Source: Klebsiella africana (GTDB taxonomy: Bacteria > Pseudomonadota > Gammaproteobacteria > Enterobacterales > Enterobacteriaceae). From it: 64,000 bases of DNA. Every line of letters starts with the position of its first letter. Position 1 is the first letter of the stretch. The stretch spans positions 62,001 to 126,000 of the forward strand of contig NZ_CP084875.1 in assembly GCF_020526085.1 (NCBI RefSeq), written 5' to 3'. Shown here piece after piece: positions 46,153 through 54,463 of the stretch. Under the pieces are notes generated by a model, which searched no databases, was not told the origin of the DNA, and saw nothing but the letters and a program-made list of their open reading frames with translations. Both the position numbers and the translations under genes were made by a program.

Positions 46153-46356
46153 ATGAGCCATGGCAAATGTGAGCCGACAAACACGAATGCCGCCGATTAC
46201 AAGCTGTACGCGCGATTCGATGCTGGTGAAACGCTTGAAAGCGTTTTAGCCTCTCCACCGACCACGAAGCACAATAAAGTAACTTCTGAAGGAAACATCA
46301 GGACAGAACACAGAATGTGGATGGCGTGGAGAAAGAAGCATCCCAGACCACTCTGA
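46153..46356 (+). CDS. Small hypothetical protein
   Basis: 67 residues from the ATG at 46153, nine bases after AAAGG; an ATG three codons earlier touches that site. Basic and soluble, ending RMWMAWRKKHPRPL. A one-mismatch copy of the palindrome (AAAGTAACTTC) lies inside at 46276-46286. It is followed by a secreted protein gene 29 bp on. Not recognised. Confidence 0.4.
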   Translation: MSHGKCEPTNTNAADYKLYARFDAGETLESVLASPPTTKHNKVTSEGNIRTEHRMWMAWRKKHPRPL

Positions 46357-46385
46357 TTATCAGTGACGATTAATAAGGATAAAAC

Positions 46386-46700
46386 ATGCGAACGACAAGT
46401 ATCACCCTGTGTCTGGTTTTGGCGAGTTTTGGTGTATCCGCTAAAATCCTTGCAGACCCAGACCTTACTTACCAGGCAAATAAAACGTGTGCTAAACGAG
46501 ATGTACTGGAACTGAAAGTCCCTTTAGAAGCCAATAATCCCTCCTCCCCCACATGGGGTTTGGACAAGGGCATGGTGCAGGCCACAATTGACGCACTGAA
46601 AGAAAATCCAGACATCGCCCCGGCTGACTCTGTAGCCTGCCAACAGGCTGCAATAAAACAGTATCGGGCTGGGCAAAAACACTACAGTAAGCTCAGGTAG
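46386..46700 (+). CDS. Small secreted protein, unknown
   Basis: 104 residues, AAGGA before the ATG. Residues 1-19 are a signal peptide ending VSA. The mature part has two cysteines (KTCAKRD, VACQQA) likely to pair in the periplasm. Not recognised. Confidence 0.6.
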   Translation: MRTTSITLCLVLASFGVSAKILADPDLTYQANKTCAKRDVLELKVPLEANNPSSPTWGLDKGMVQATIDALKENPDIAPADSVACQQAAIKQYRAGQKHYSKLR

Positions 46701-46900
46701 CTGCCGTGATGCCCACCAGCTGAAACCTGTGTGTGGTATAAAAAACCCCGTAGCGCTGGTGCAAAACAGACCAGCGCATTCCAGTTCTCAATCCCGTTCT
46801 GTGCTGTAGGCCCCTGTCGCATTCAGACCTGAATTACCGTGCAGGGAAACATGTCAGTAAGCCATCTGGATACAAAAACTGGTGGTATAGCCATTTTATC

Positions 46901-46932
46901 TTAATGCTAATGTATGCGTACATTAGCATTAA
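46901..46932. repeat. 32-bp palindrome, left flank of the 46.9-47.4 kb gene
   Basis: Two perfect 14-base arms (TTAATGCTAATGTA and complement) around TGCG. The inner 26 bp recur exactly, in inverted orientation, at 47447-47472 on the other side of the gene. Confidence 0.85.
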
Positions 46933-46943
46933 ATTTATGTTAT

Positions 46944-47426
46944 TTACCCTTCTCCCTTCCTGGATGCCTTAACCTGGGTCTGATAGTTGCGCTTTACCCG
47001 CTCAATTTCCGCCAGAGTTGCCGCCCAGTGCAGCCCTGCGGCGTGACGATATCTGGTTGCCATTTTTTCAACGGCCTCCGGAGTGCTGTCATCGCTGCGG
47101 TGCTGCCGTCCCTTCACCCCGAAAATTTCCACTATAAGCCACTGGCTACCGGTTCTGCCGAACAAGGCCTGACACAGCCGCCTCACGGCAAGCGGGGTCA
47201 GATCCGGGTCGGGATCATACGCGATGGTGGCAAAAATAAAACGCAGCATCTCTGAGGTTTTGTAGCGTTTTACCGCTGCCGCCAGCCGGGCAGCTCTTTG
47301 CGGCGCTTCCCAGCGGTCGTCGCTGTAACCTGCCACTTCAGAGAGATAGTCCTTCTCGAGTTGTTTAGCCGTGTAGCAACGTCCCCCCAAAAACATCCGC
47401 ATAGCTTCTTTCGTTTCAGCTCTCAC
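46944..47426 (-). CDS. Hypothetical protein bracketed by palindromes
   Basis: 160 residues, basic and helical (MRAETKEAMRMFLGGRCYTA, LAAAVKRYKTSEMLRF, ending QTQVKASRKGEG). No family is recognised. The start is 20 bp from the right palindrome and the stop 11 bp from the left one. The GC content is higher than in the flanks, consistent with transfer from elsewhere. The right palindrome is well placed as an operator; a DNA-binding autoregulator or a cassette gene are both possible. Confidence 0.55.
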   Translation of the reverse strand: MRAETKEAMRMFLGGRCYTAKQLEKDYLSEVAGYSDDRWEAPQRAARLAAAVKRYKTSEMLRFIFATIAYDPDPDLTPLAVRRLCQALFGRTGSQWLIVEIFGVKGRQHRSDDSTPEAVEKMATRYRHAAGLHWAATLAEIERVKRNYQTQVKASRKGEG

Positions 47427-47446
47427 GAATCTTGTCCTCAGCCAAA

Positions 47447-47472
47447 GCTAATGTACGCATACATTAGCATTA
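47447..47472. repeat. Right flanking palindrome copy (26 bp)
   Basis: GCTAATGTACGCATACATTA followed by GCATTA: exact inverted copy of the inner part of 46901-46932, 20 bp upstream of the bracketed gene. Confidence 0.85.
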
Positions 47473-47591
47473 GGTATCAGGTTAAACAAAAATCAGGAAA
47501 CCGATCTGATTCAGTGCAGGTGGCCGTCTCTTTTGAATTATAGCTTTTGCGTTCTGGTATACAGGTTACCCCTCCCCCTCTTTTCCCGCTG

Positions 47592-47810
47592 GTCTACTGT
47601 AGTCGACACAAAAGACAGGAACCTCGGTATGTCCTGATAATGTTGTTTGAGTTTTAATCACGGAGCAGAGGGTATCGCATACAGTAGACACAACGCAGCC
47701 AGAATAACGCTCGATGCAAAATTTAGAGCATTGTCGCCTACAGTAGACATTCCTGGTATCGACACTGGTGCATCCCGTTCACGGACCATGGCAGAGCATC
47801 CAGTAGACAC
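47592..47810. repeat. CAGTAGACA motif, three direct copies about 60 bp apart and one inverted
   Basis: CAGTAGACA begins at 47682, 47741 and 47801 (59 and 60 bp apart), and the inverted CAGTAGAC occurs at 47592-47599 within GGTCTACTGTAGTCGACAC. A related CTACAGTCGACA lies past the large array at 50749. In the gene-free 1.2 kb before rep; possibly binding sites belonging to the origin. Confidence 0.6.
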
Positions 47811-48363
47811 GGTATGGAAGGATGTCAGTCCTCACCTTTCCGTCTGTTTTGACTGTGTCGGAGACGACGGATGCGGTTATTGTTGATGCCTTTGGCCGTC
47901 AGGTGAATACCTGTCAGTCAGGTAACTCTGTCGTTACATTTGATGCCCGAAAATCATAATTACCACATATTAATCCGGGCATTCCGGAAAATTGTGCCTG
48001 CCTGAAGAGTATCAAACGATACCTGTCTCCCCTCCTCTGAATTATCTGCTCAGTCGAGAACCTTGACGCTCGGGTGATTCAGTTTCGGCAAATGGCAGCA
48101 TGATAATGTCAGCCAACAGTGTGCTGGTGAATTTATTGTCGAGCCAGACGAATTCAGTTTGTCACTGCATACTGCATGCCGGGCAGAGGAGTGAACAAAG
48201 ATCGAACCGAAACAGTTGCAGCGTCGTATGGAGAAAGAATGGGTTGGTTACAGGTGGTGCTTCGGCCTGTTTCAAACAGTGTCTGACCGGCTTCTGGTAA
48301 GTTTTCTCCCTTGCTGTCTGGTGATTCTGTCTTGCCGGGATTGTTGACTATTGATGATGATGT

Positions 48364-48372
48364 TTATCCACA
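48364..48372 (+). promoter_or_regulatory. DnaA box
   Basis: TTATCCACA, a perfect consensus, followed by an A-rich stretch (48385-48445) suited to strand opening and then by iterons. Confidence 0.75.
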
Positions 48373-48484
48373 GCTTAGAATAATAACAGAAGCTTAACTA
48401 AAGCTAAGAAAAGGACAAAAAAGACTAATAAAAGAATAACGTTTTAGTGAGGCCTTGAACTACGGGGCTCTCAGGCCATCTCTG

Positions 48485-48607
48485 TCAACGCTGGCGGGTA
48501 TTCTATCATTGCTGGCGGGTGAACCATCATCGCCAGAGGGTATACCATCAACGCTAACGGGGCAATTATCATCGCCAGAGGGTAGATTTTATCAACGCCA
48601 GCGGGTA
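48485..48607 (+). repeat. Origin iterons: six copies, 21-bp spacing
   Basis: Sixteen-base units starting at 48485, 48506, 48527, 48548, 48569 and 48592. The first is TCAACGCTGGCGGGTA; others vary at a few positions (GCCAGAGGG, GCTAACGGG). Spacing is 21, 21, 21, 21 and 23 bp, two helical turns, so bound initiators line up on one face. Directly upstream of rep, in an iteron-origin layout. Confidence 0.9.
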
Positions 48608-48643
48608 ATCTGGTAAAAATATCCACATCCGGGATTTTATAAA

Positions 48644-49528
48644 ATGGCCAATGATAACAATCAGTTAGCGCTAATCATCACTGAGCAAGATAAAAGTTCT
48701 GGTGAAGTTATACATTTGGTTCCTAACTCAAAACAGAGTATTCAACCTAAATCGCTACTGCGATTGGGGGTCTTTGTTCCGACAGTCAAGGATGGCAGCG
48801 ACCCTATGGCACGAGGTCATGTCATCGATGCAACGACTGAGTTGTGTCGTCTTTCTTCTATCGCTGGAGAGGGGTACGAAAAGATTAGTATTTTTGGGCC
48901 CAGGCTTGATATGGATACGGATTTCAAAGTCTGGCTAGGGATCGTGGACACACTCGCCAACACATTTCTTGAGCCTGATGGGACTGTTAGGGTCAATTTT
49001 ATTGATTTTGCTTTCAGTTGTGGGCTTGCTACAAAACGAGTTGATTCAAGGTTAAGGAAACGTTTTAGCGACTCACTGACACGGATCCAGCACACCCATT
49101 TCCAGTTCATCAAAAACTCAACAGTAGAAGGGAAAAAAGTAAAGATCGACATGAGCCTGGTGTCTACTTCTTACTATGATGAGGGAACCGATGAGGTCAT
49201 TATCAGGCCAAATCCGGATTTGAATACTCTGTATCGTGTCGACGGGAAGACCCGACTTTACTTAAAAATATTGAAGACCCTGTCTCGAAAAGAATCAGCC
49301 CAGGCACTGTATCTTTATCTAGTTGAATTACCTGACCATTTTTATCGCATTGGATTCGACCGCTTAAGAGAACGGTTGCAGCTGACTTCACACAAAGGTG
49401 CTCAGAATGCGACGATAAAAAAAGCGTTAGAGCAACTGGATGAAGCTGGTTTTTTAAAATACACGATAGAAAAAAATCGTGGGGATTATGTACTGGTCAT
49501 TCTTAGTCGAAACAAAAAAGTTACCTGA
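48644..49528 (+). CDS. repHI2: IncHI2-type replication initiator
   Basis: 294 residues. Two winged-helix-like halves of a Rep_3/RepB-type initiator are suggested by VNFIDFAFSCGLATKRVDSRLRKRF and FDRLRERLQLTSHKGAQNATIKKALEQLDEAGFLKY. It should bind the iterons on both sides to start replication; over-occupancy by the downstream array would limit copy number. The call to the HI2 type rests on the initiator with its CGCTGGCGGG-type iterons and on the surrounding ter genes. The ribosome site is weak, as is usual for a copy-limited Rep. Confidence 0.88.
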   Translation: MANDNNQLALIITEQDKSSGEVIHLVPNSKQSIQPKSLLRLGVFVPTVKDGSDPMARGHVIDATTELCRLSSIAGEGYEKISIFGPRLDMDTDFKVWLGIVDTLANTFLEPDGTVRVNFIDFAFSCGLATKRVDSRLRKRFSDSLTRIQHTHFQFIKNSTVEGKKVKIDMSLVSTSYYDEGTDEVIIRPNPDLNTLYRVDGKTRLYLKILKTLSRKESAQALYLYLVELPDHFYRIGFDRLRERLQLTSHKGAQNATIKKALEQLDEAGFLKYTIEKNRGDYVLVILSRNKKVT

Positions 49529-49629
49529 GTTATTTAGGTAAAATCAGTCATTTACATTACACACTGACTCCAGAGTGTAATTTTAAGAGTTCGGATTTTT
49601 AGCTAACGCAGCAAACCGAACCAGGTAAT

Positions 49630-50735
49630 TACCCTCCAGGAATGAGGCTTTACACCAGCAGCGCCCTGTTTACCCGCCAGCGTTGAAGATGACCACCAGC
49701 AGCGACCACGCTTACCCGCCAGCGTTGAGGATGGTCACTGGTATCGCCCCTGTTTACCCGCCAGCGTTGACGGTGACCACCGACAGCGGCCACGCTTACC
49801 CGCCAGCGTTGAGGATGACTACCGGCAGCGGTCCCGTTTACCCGCCAGCGTTGAGGATGAGCACCGGCAGCGGTCCCGTTTACCCGCCAGCGTTGAGGAT
49901 GAGCACCGGCAGCGGATCTGTTTACCCGCCAGCGTTGAGGATGAGCACCGGCAGCGGCCCCGCTTACCCGCCAGCGTTGAGGATAGCCACCGTCAGCGGC
50001 CCCGTTTACCCGCCAGCGTTGAGGATGAGCACCGTCAGCGGCCCCTTTTACCCGCCAGCGTTGAGGATGAGCACCGGCAGCGGCCCCGCTTACCCGCCAG
50101 CGTTGAGGATGAGCACCGGCAGCGGCCCCGCTTACCCGCCAGCGTTGAGGATAGCCACCGTCAGCGGCCACGTTTACCCGCCAGCGTTGAGGATAAGCAC
50201 CACAGCGGTCCCGTTTACCCACCAGCGTTGAGGATGAGCACCTGCAGCGGCCCCGTTTGCCCGCCAGCGTTGAGGATGAGCACCTGCAGCAGCCCCGTTT
50301 GCCCGCCAGCGTTGATGATTAGCACCTGCAGCGGCCCCGCTTACCCGCCAGCGTTGAGGATGAGCACCGGCAGCGGCCCTGTTTGCCCGCCAGCGTTGAG
50401 GATGAGCACCGGTAGCGGATCCGTTCACCCGCCAGCGTTGAGGATAAGCACCGTCAGCGGTCACGTTTACCCGCCAGCGTTGAGGATAAGCACCGTCAGC
50501 GGTCACGTTTACCCGCCAGCGTTGAGGATGAGCGCCGTCAGTGGATCCGTTTACCCGCCAGCGTTGAGGATAAGCACCGTCAGCGGTCACGTTTACCCGC
50601 CAGCGTTGAGGATGAGCACCGGCAGCGGCCCTGTTTGCCCGCCAGCGTTGAGGATGAGCACCGGTAGCGGATCCGTTTACCCGCCAGCGTTGAGAATGAT
50701 TCCCCTCCACCGACCCCGGTTACACGCCAGCTTTG
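49630..50735 (-). repeat. 26-copy, 42-bp tandem iteron array
   Basis: TACCCGCCAGCGTTGA (complement of the origin iteron) begins at 49671 and recurs every 42 bp to 50721, with one 41-bp and one 43-bp step (50216, 50721); a degenerate copy stands at 49630. Between iterons a variable GATGAGCACCGGCAGCGG-like filler is also conserved. Forty-two bp is four helical turns. Because 42 is divisible by three, long open frames appear on both strands but have no ribosome sites. Likely the incompatibility/copy-control locus that titrates or handcuffs Rep. Confidence 0.93.
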
Positions 50736-50885
50736 ACACTACCAGCGACTACAGTCGACATTAAAATCGCCGTGACCTGCTGCAGCGCGATATACGCCCG
50801 GCTGGCATCAAAAGAATTTTAACCAAACAGCACACATCCAGCGGTACAGGAGGCCAGGTTTAACCCGGGGCAGAAACAGATTGAT

Positions 50886-51953
50886 CTATAGCGACTTGTT
50901 AGGATCATTTAGCAAAAACCAATCCCGAAAGGCCTGCTTGCTATCGAAGGTGGGAAGGTTATGTATGGACAAGTTCCAGTTAATGATTTTCACTATAAAA
51001 GACAAAAATTCAATTTCAGCCTCATTCAGTACACCCTCTCCTTTTTTCCGTATATAGAAGTCATACCATCGTTCGTAGGCGGCAACATTGATAGATTCAG
51101 ATGCTTCCAGAAGCCGGGGGATATAATAAACCAGTTCTTCAAAGGCAATACTGCCTTGAGGGATATCAGAACGGCTCAGGCGACAAAGAAGGTTAATCGT
51201 GGCTCGAAGGTGATGCCACTGCTGTGCCGGGGAGGATGGGAGGGCGTTCATGCTTATCGGAAGTTCATGAGGAATTAAAGCAAGGATCTGATTTCCACTG
51301 GTAGACAGCTCACGCCGGTACTGGTGTAGAGTATGGTGTTTAACCTTCTTCATCATAGGATGGTAGATCCATTTTTTCGCTTCCTCAGAAACGAAAAGTA
51401 ACTTTTCTATCGCATCCATCATCTTTATGCCTTCCCCATTCTCACGATATGGAGCGATGATACTTTCAATCCGAACGGCATCGATCTCCACCAGCGCCAG
51501 CTGGTCTGTTTGCGCTAACAGGTCTGGATTGGGCTGGATATCCTCCGACGTATCATTAATAAATATCCCGATTGTCGTATCGTTACATATCCCTGTGAGG
51601 TCAGCATTAAGGCCACAAACAATCCCACCACCAGCGAGATTTTTGAGGTTAACTATCCCTTTCTCCTTACCCTGCAGAAGATGAGGGAGAGCAAGGTATT
51701 TTTTTTCCTGTATTTTCACCTTTATGTATTTTTTTATATGTTGTAGTGTGAGCTCACTACAAACCCCTTTTACTTCTGTGCTGTGGCTAAAATGCCATTT
51801 TTTATTTTGACCCTGTTTGGCAATCAGGGAGGTCCCACAGATGAGGCAGATACAGTTACACGAAAGCCCATTTTCAACGCTGGCGATATCAACAATTTTA
51901 TTTGAATCCGTATCAAATCCAAACGGGATCCATTTTTGTGCATTACGTCGCAT
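50886..51953 (-). CDS. CoiA-like protein with N-terminal zinc-binding motif
   Basis: 355 residues, GAGGAA before the ATG. CICLICGTSLIAKQGQNKKW then HFSH is the CoiA-type Cys2-His zinc/nuclease-associated start. The middle has DLTGICNDTTIGIFIND and LVEIDAVRIES, strands with acidic residues that could form a nuclease core. Function on plasmids is not known. An AAAGTWACTTT site at 51395-51405 is read as KLLF. Confidence 0.6.
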   Translation of the reverse strand: MRRNAQKWIPFGFDTDSNKIVDIASVENGLSCNCICLICGTSLIAKQGQNKKWHFSHSTEVKGVCSELTLQHIKKYIKVKIQEKKYLALPHLLQGKEKGIVNLKNLAGGGIVCGLNADLTGICNDTTIGIFINDTSEDIQPNPDLLAQTDQLALVEIDAVRIESIIAPYRENGEGIKMMDAIEKLLFVSEEAKKWIYHPMMKKVKHHTLHQYRRELSTSGNQILALIPHELPISMNALPSSPAQQWHHLRATINLLCRLSRSDIPQGSIAFEELVYYIPRLLEASESINVAAYERWYDFYIRKKGEGVLNEAEIEFLSFIVKIINWNLSIHNLPTFDSKQAFRDWFLLNDPNKSL

Positions 51954-52038
51954 GTATATTCCTCGTTAAAAATGAGTAAAGGAATTCTACATCATCCGTT
52001 TTTATCAAACCTGGAATAACAGCGTCTAATTACATTAT

Positions 52039-52293
52039 TCATATCTCATCGGGGATGAGATGCCACACGGAAGCAGGTATTTTGTCATAGTTTTTTTTCA
52101 TGTAGATCTCAGCCCTGCGGTGATCATAAGCTCCGTTCAGGCTGGTTATCTTATTTATATCCCCACCTTCATCATTTAATTTATCCAGGATACGCTCGAA
52201 CACTCGGTCAAGGGTTTCAGTCGTACTGCACTTTCTGAACTTCAGGAGATAGGTTTCTCTCAGGCTACTGTGCGCATTTGGGCTTTTCAACAA
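52039..52293 (-). CDS. hha: Hha/YmoA-family modulator
   Basis: 84 residues, TTG start with CGGAG upstream. The last 65 residues match Hha closely: LLKFRKCSTTETLDRVFERI, AYDHRRAEIYMKKNYDKIP and ASVWHLIP correspond to the LMRLRRCQTIDTLERVIEK, AADHRLAELTMNKLYDKIP and SSVWKFI stretches of the E. coli protein. Hha binds the N-terminus of H-NS and sharpens silencing of foreign DNA. IncH plasmids are known to carry both, and the partner H-NS is at 12979-13377. It has a five-residue insertion in the middle. Confidence 0.85.
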   Translation of the reverse strand: MLKSPNAHSSLRETYLLKFRKCSTTETLDRVFERILDKLNDEGGDINKITSLNGAYDHRRAEIYMKKNYDKIPASVWHLIPDEI

Positions 52294-52423
52294 CGACGCT
52301 CCGGGGCATGTTCAAGAACACTGGGTATTTTCGAAAACAGTAAACGAAGTTCCACGCACAGGCAAGAGAAGCAATTTGATTAATTCACGTTCTGCCTGGA
52401 TTTGAAAAAAAACAATGTTACTA

Positions 52424-52443
52424 TACTGGTTATAAAAACAGTA
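52424..52443 (+). promoter_or_regulatory. LexA-like SOS box upstream of the recombinase
   Basis: TACTGGTTATAAAAACAGTA matches TACTGTATATATATACAGTA in 16 of 20 positions, with both conserved CTG and CAG ends. It ends 26 bp before the recombinase ATG and covers a TATA-type -10. Confidence 0.65.
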
Positions 52444-52469
52444 TCAGTGAAAAGACATGAGATCTTCCC

Positions 52470-53606
52470 ATGACAGATAAAACCAAACTGGTTGCTATCT
52501 CACGAACCGATGACATGAGTGCTCTGGATGCACTCAAGCTGTTGCGGTTTCGCCGGTACAATACGGCCAGAAGTCAGTTAAGGGTCACGAGTGTCTGGTC
52601 TGCATGGTGCGCCAGGCACGGTCTGACCCCCTTCCCCGTCACAGCGGTTGATGTCGAGCGCTATATTAATGGGCTGAATGGATCCGTTAAAATGGCGACC
52701 ATCTCTCATTTTATTGCATGCCTTTCAAGCGTAAACAGCAGCCTGGGTTTTCCAGACTTCCGCAACGTTCTGATAAAAGCACTGGTTCAGGTATGGCGGG
52801 CGCGGGAGAATGAGAAAAAAATCGTCACCGGTCAGGCCCTTCCATTTCTTATATCCGATCTCAATATTCTTCGCCGGTCGCTGCATAAAAGCGACGACCT
52901 GAGAGACATACGGGACCTTGCAATGATATGGGTTGGGTTTGAAACTCTTCTGCGTAACGTGGAAATTCGAAGGATTAAAACCGGCGACCTGAAATGGCAA
53001 AATGACACGTCCTGTTACCTTCTGGACGTCATGCGGACCAAGACAAGCCTTTCAAGTAACCTGACATTTCAGCTCTCACCACAATGCAGTCAGCATGTCA
53101 GACGGTTGATTGAGACGGTGGAATACACCGATACCGAAACCTTCGGGCACCGTTTTCTTTTTCAGCCTGTAAACATCCATACAAACCGATATTTCCCGTC
53201 CACCAGCAGTAAGCTATCACGGGGAAAATCCATAGACAGGATGCTGGTCAAAGCAGGATTCAGTGAGGGGTTACTGACGCAGCTACAGAATGAATCAAAG
53301 GTATCACGGGAAGATGTTGGTATGCTGTCCTCTAATTCACTGAACCAGGCATTTGCACGCCTCTGGGGGATTGCCGGGAAAGTCGGCGACAGTAACCGAC
53401 AGTCCGGGCGGTACCGGACATGGACAGGACACAGTGTGCGTGTGGGGGGAGCCATAGAGCTGTTTAAGGCCGGGTACTCCCTGGAAAAGATTACCGAGAT
53501 GGGGAACTGGTCTGATCCAAAGATGGTCTTCCGTTATATCCGTGGATATCTTGCCAGTGAAAAAGCCATGGTAAGCTTTATGCGTAATCATCTGGACGAC
53601 ATATAG
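52470..53606 (+). CDS. Tyrosine recombinase/integrase
   Basis: 378 residues. Catalytic pattern: R162 (FETLLRNVEI), the HxxR box TGHSVRVGG (H321, R324), then GNWSDPKMVFRY with Trp in place of the second His and nucleophile Y356. An N-terminal SAM-like domain (60-110) precedes it. The Arg and HxxR residues are intact, so it should cut and rejoin DNA at a short core site. It may resolve plasmid multimers or move an element; no clear attachment site was found nearby. The LexA-like box suggests induction by DNA damage. Confidence 0.88.
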   Translation: MTDKTKLVAISRTDDMSALDALKLLRFRRYNTARSQLRVTSVWSAWCARHGLTPFPVTAVDVERYINGLNGSVKMATISHFIACLSSVNSSLGFPDFRNVLIKALVQVWRARENEKKIVTGQALPFLISDLNILRRSLHKSDDLRDIRDLAMIWVGFETLLRNVEIRRIKTGDLKWQNDTSCYLLDVMRTKTSLSSNLTFQLSPQCSQHVRRLIETVEYTDTETFGHRFLFQPVNIHTNRYFPSTSSKLSRGKSIDRMLVKAGFSEGLLTQLQNESKVSREDVGMLSSNSLNQAFARLWGIAGKVGDSNRQSGRYRTWTGHSVRVGGAIELFKAGYSLEKITEMGNWSDPKMVFRYIRGYLASEKAMVSFMRNHLDDI

Positions 53607-53671
53607 ATTTTACTGAGAGAAACGCCAGCACTCAGCAACATGTTTCTGAGCGCTGGTCACTTATGAACTTT

Positions 53672-53989
53672 TCAGATATTCAGTTCTTTCAAATCTGTCA
53701 CAACAAAATCCCCTTTTCCTGAAAGACTGTCAAAATCATCGAGTGTAAATTCATGGGTGTGATACCAAATGACCCTGCATGTGGGGCAGGTAACAGGTAA
53801 CAAATCTTCCGCTAATTTTTCGCTGTTATGGATAACCTCACCCATCTCGTTATGTTCGACAATATAACCACTTATGCAAAGGGTTTCGTACCCATGAGCA
53901 CCGGTAACAATATGGGTAGCTGTTCTCTCACGAATTTCCCCATTAATTTTAATCTGCTCTCGAGTGGTAATCGTTCTTTTATTATTCAT
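53672..53989 (-). CDS. Hypothetical protein with CPTC motif
   Basis: 105 residues, CCGGAG before the ATG. VTCPTCRVIWYHTHEF could bind zinc with the two Cys and nearby His. Soluble. Not recognised. Convergent with the recombinase. Confidence 0.5.
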   Translation of the reverse strand: MNNKRTITTREQIKINGEIRERTATHIVTGAHGYETLCISGYIVEHNEMGEVIHNSEKLAEDLLPVTCPTCRVIWYHTHEFTLDDFDSLSGKGDFVVTDLKELNI

Positions 53990-54139
53990 GAAAACTCCGG
54001 ATGATATTTAAAAACGGCTGACATTGCTCCCTGCTCGGAATAATTGCGAAGGCAGCCAGGAAACCGGAAAATGCGTTACCCTGTGCCTGAATCAGTTCTG
54101 GTGCGTCTCACGAAGGAAAATGAGAGGCGATATCATGGA

Positions 54140-54463
54140 TTATCCTTTTTGAGCAACTTTTTCTTCTTTTCTTTGTTTTTTTAATCTCCGTTTTTCCCTG
54201 AAATTTGCAACGGTATAGAGAGTGACTGATGCAATGAAATTCACCAGTGCAGCAAACTCTACTGCCAGATTGATCACGGCAGGTTTGACAGGAAGCCAGA
54301 GTGAGACAAGGAGAAGAAGGAACGATGTGATACACCGTAAGGCGTGTACATTAGAGCCTCCACTCTGGTTAATCATACCCGTACCGGAACAGATTTTGTT
54401 TGTCAGATAATTTAATCCGAATGCACAAACAGCAGTTACTAACAAGAAAATCGCGTAAGTCAT
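54140..54463 (-). CDS. Small membrane protein, last gene of the 54-58 kb run
   Basis: 107 residues, GGAGG before the ATG, which overlaps the stop of the gene upstream. Three hydrophobic stretches (1-20, 45-65, 68-90) and a Lys/Arg-rich tail (KKQRKEEKVAQKG). Not recognised. Confidence 0.55.
   Translation of the reverse strand: MTYAIFLLVTAVCAFGLNYLTNKICSGTGMINQSGGSNVHALRCITSFLLLLVSLWLPVKPAVINLAVEFAALVNFIASVTLYTVANFREKRRLKKQRKEEKVAQKG

Noticed and set aside
47647..47886. 79-codon plus-strand ORF in the pre-origin region
   Set aside because: No ribosome site and it spans the CAGTAGACA sites; more likely non-coding control DNA.
49671..50735. CRISPR array
   Set aside because: The 42-bp units are repeated without unique spacers of constant length, and the core matches the origin iterons; no cas gene is present.
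49650..50764. Long open frames on both strands across the 42-bp array (about 178-190 codons each)
   Set aside because: They arise because the repeat length is divisible by three and contains no stop; no ribosome sites, and the products are pure repeats.
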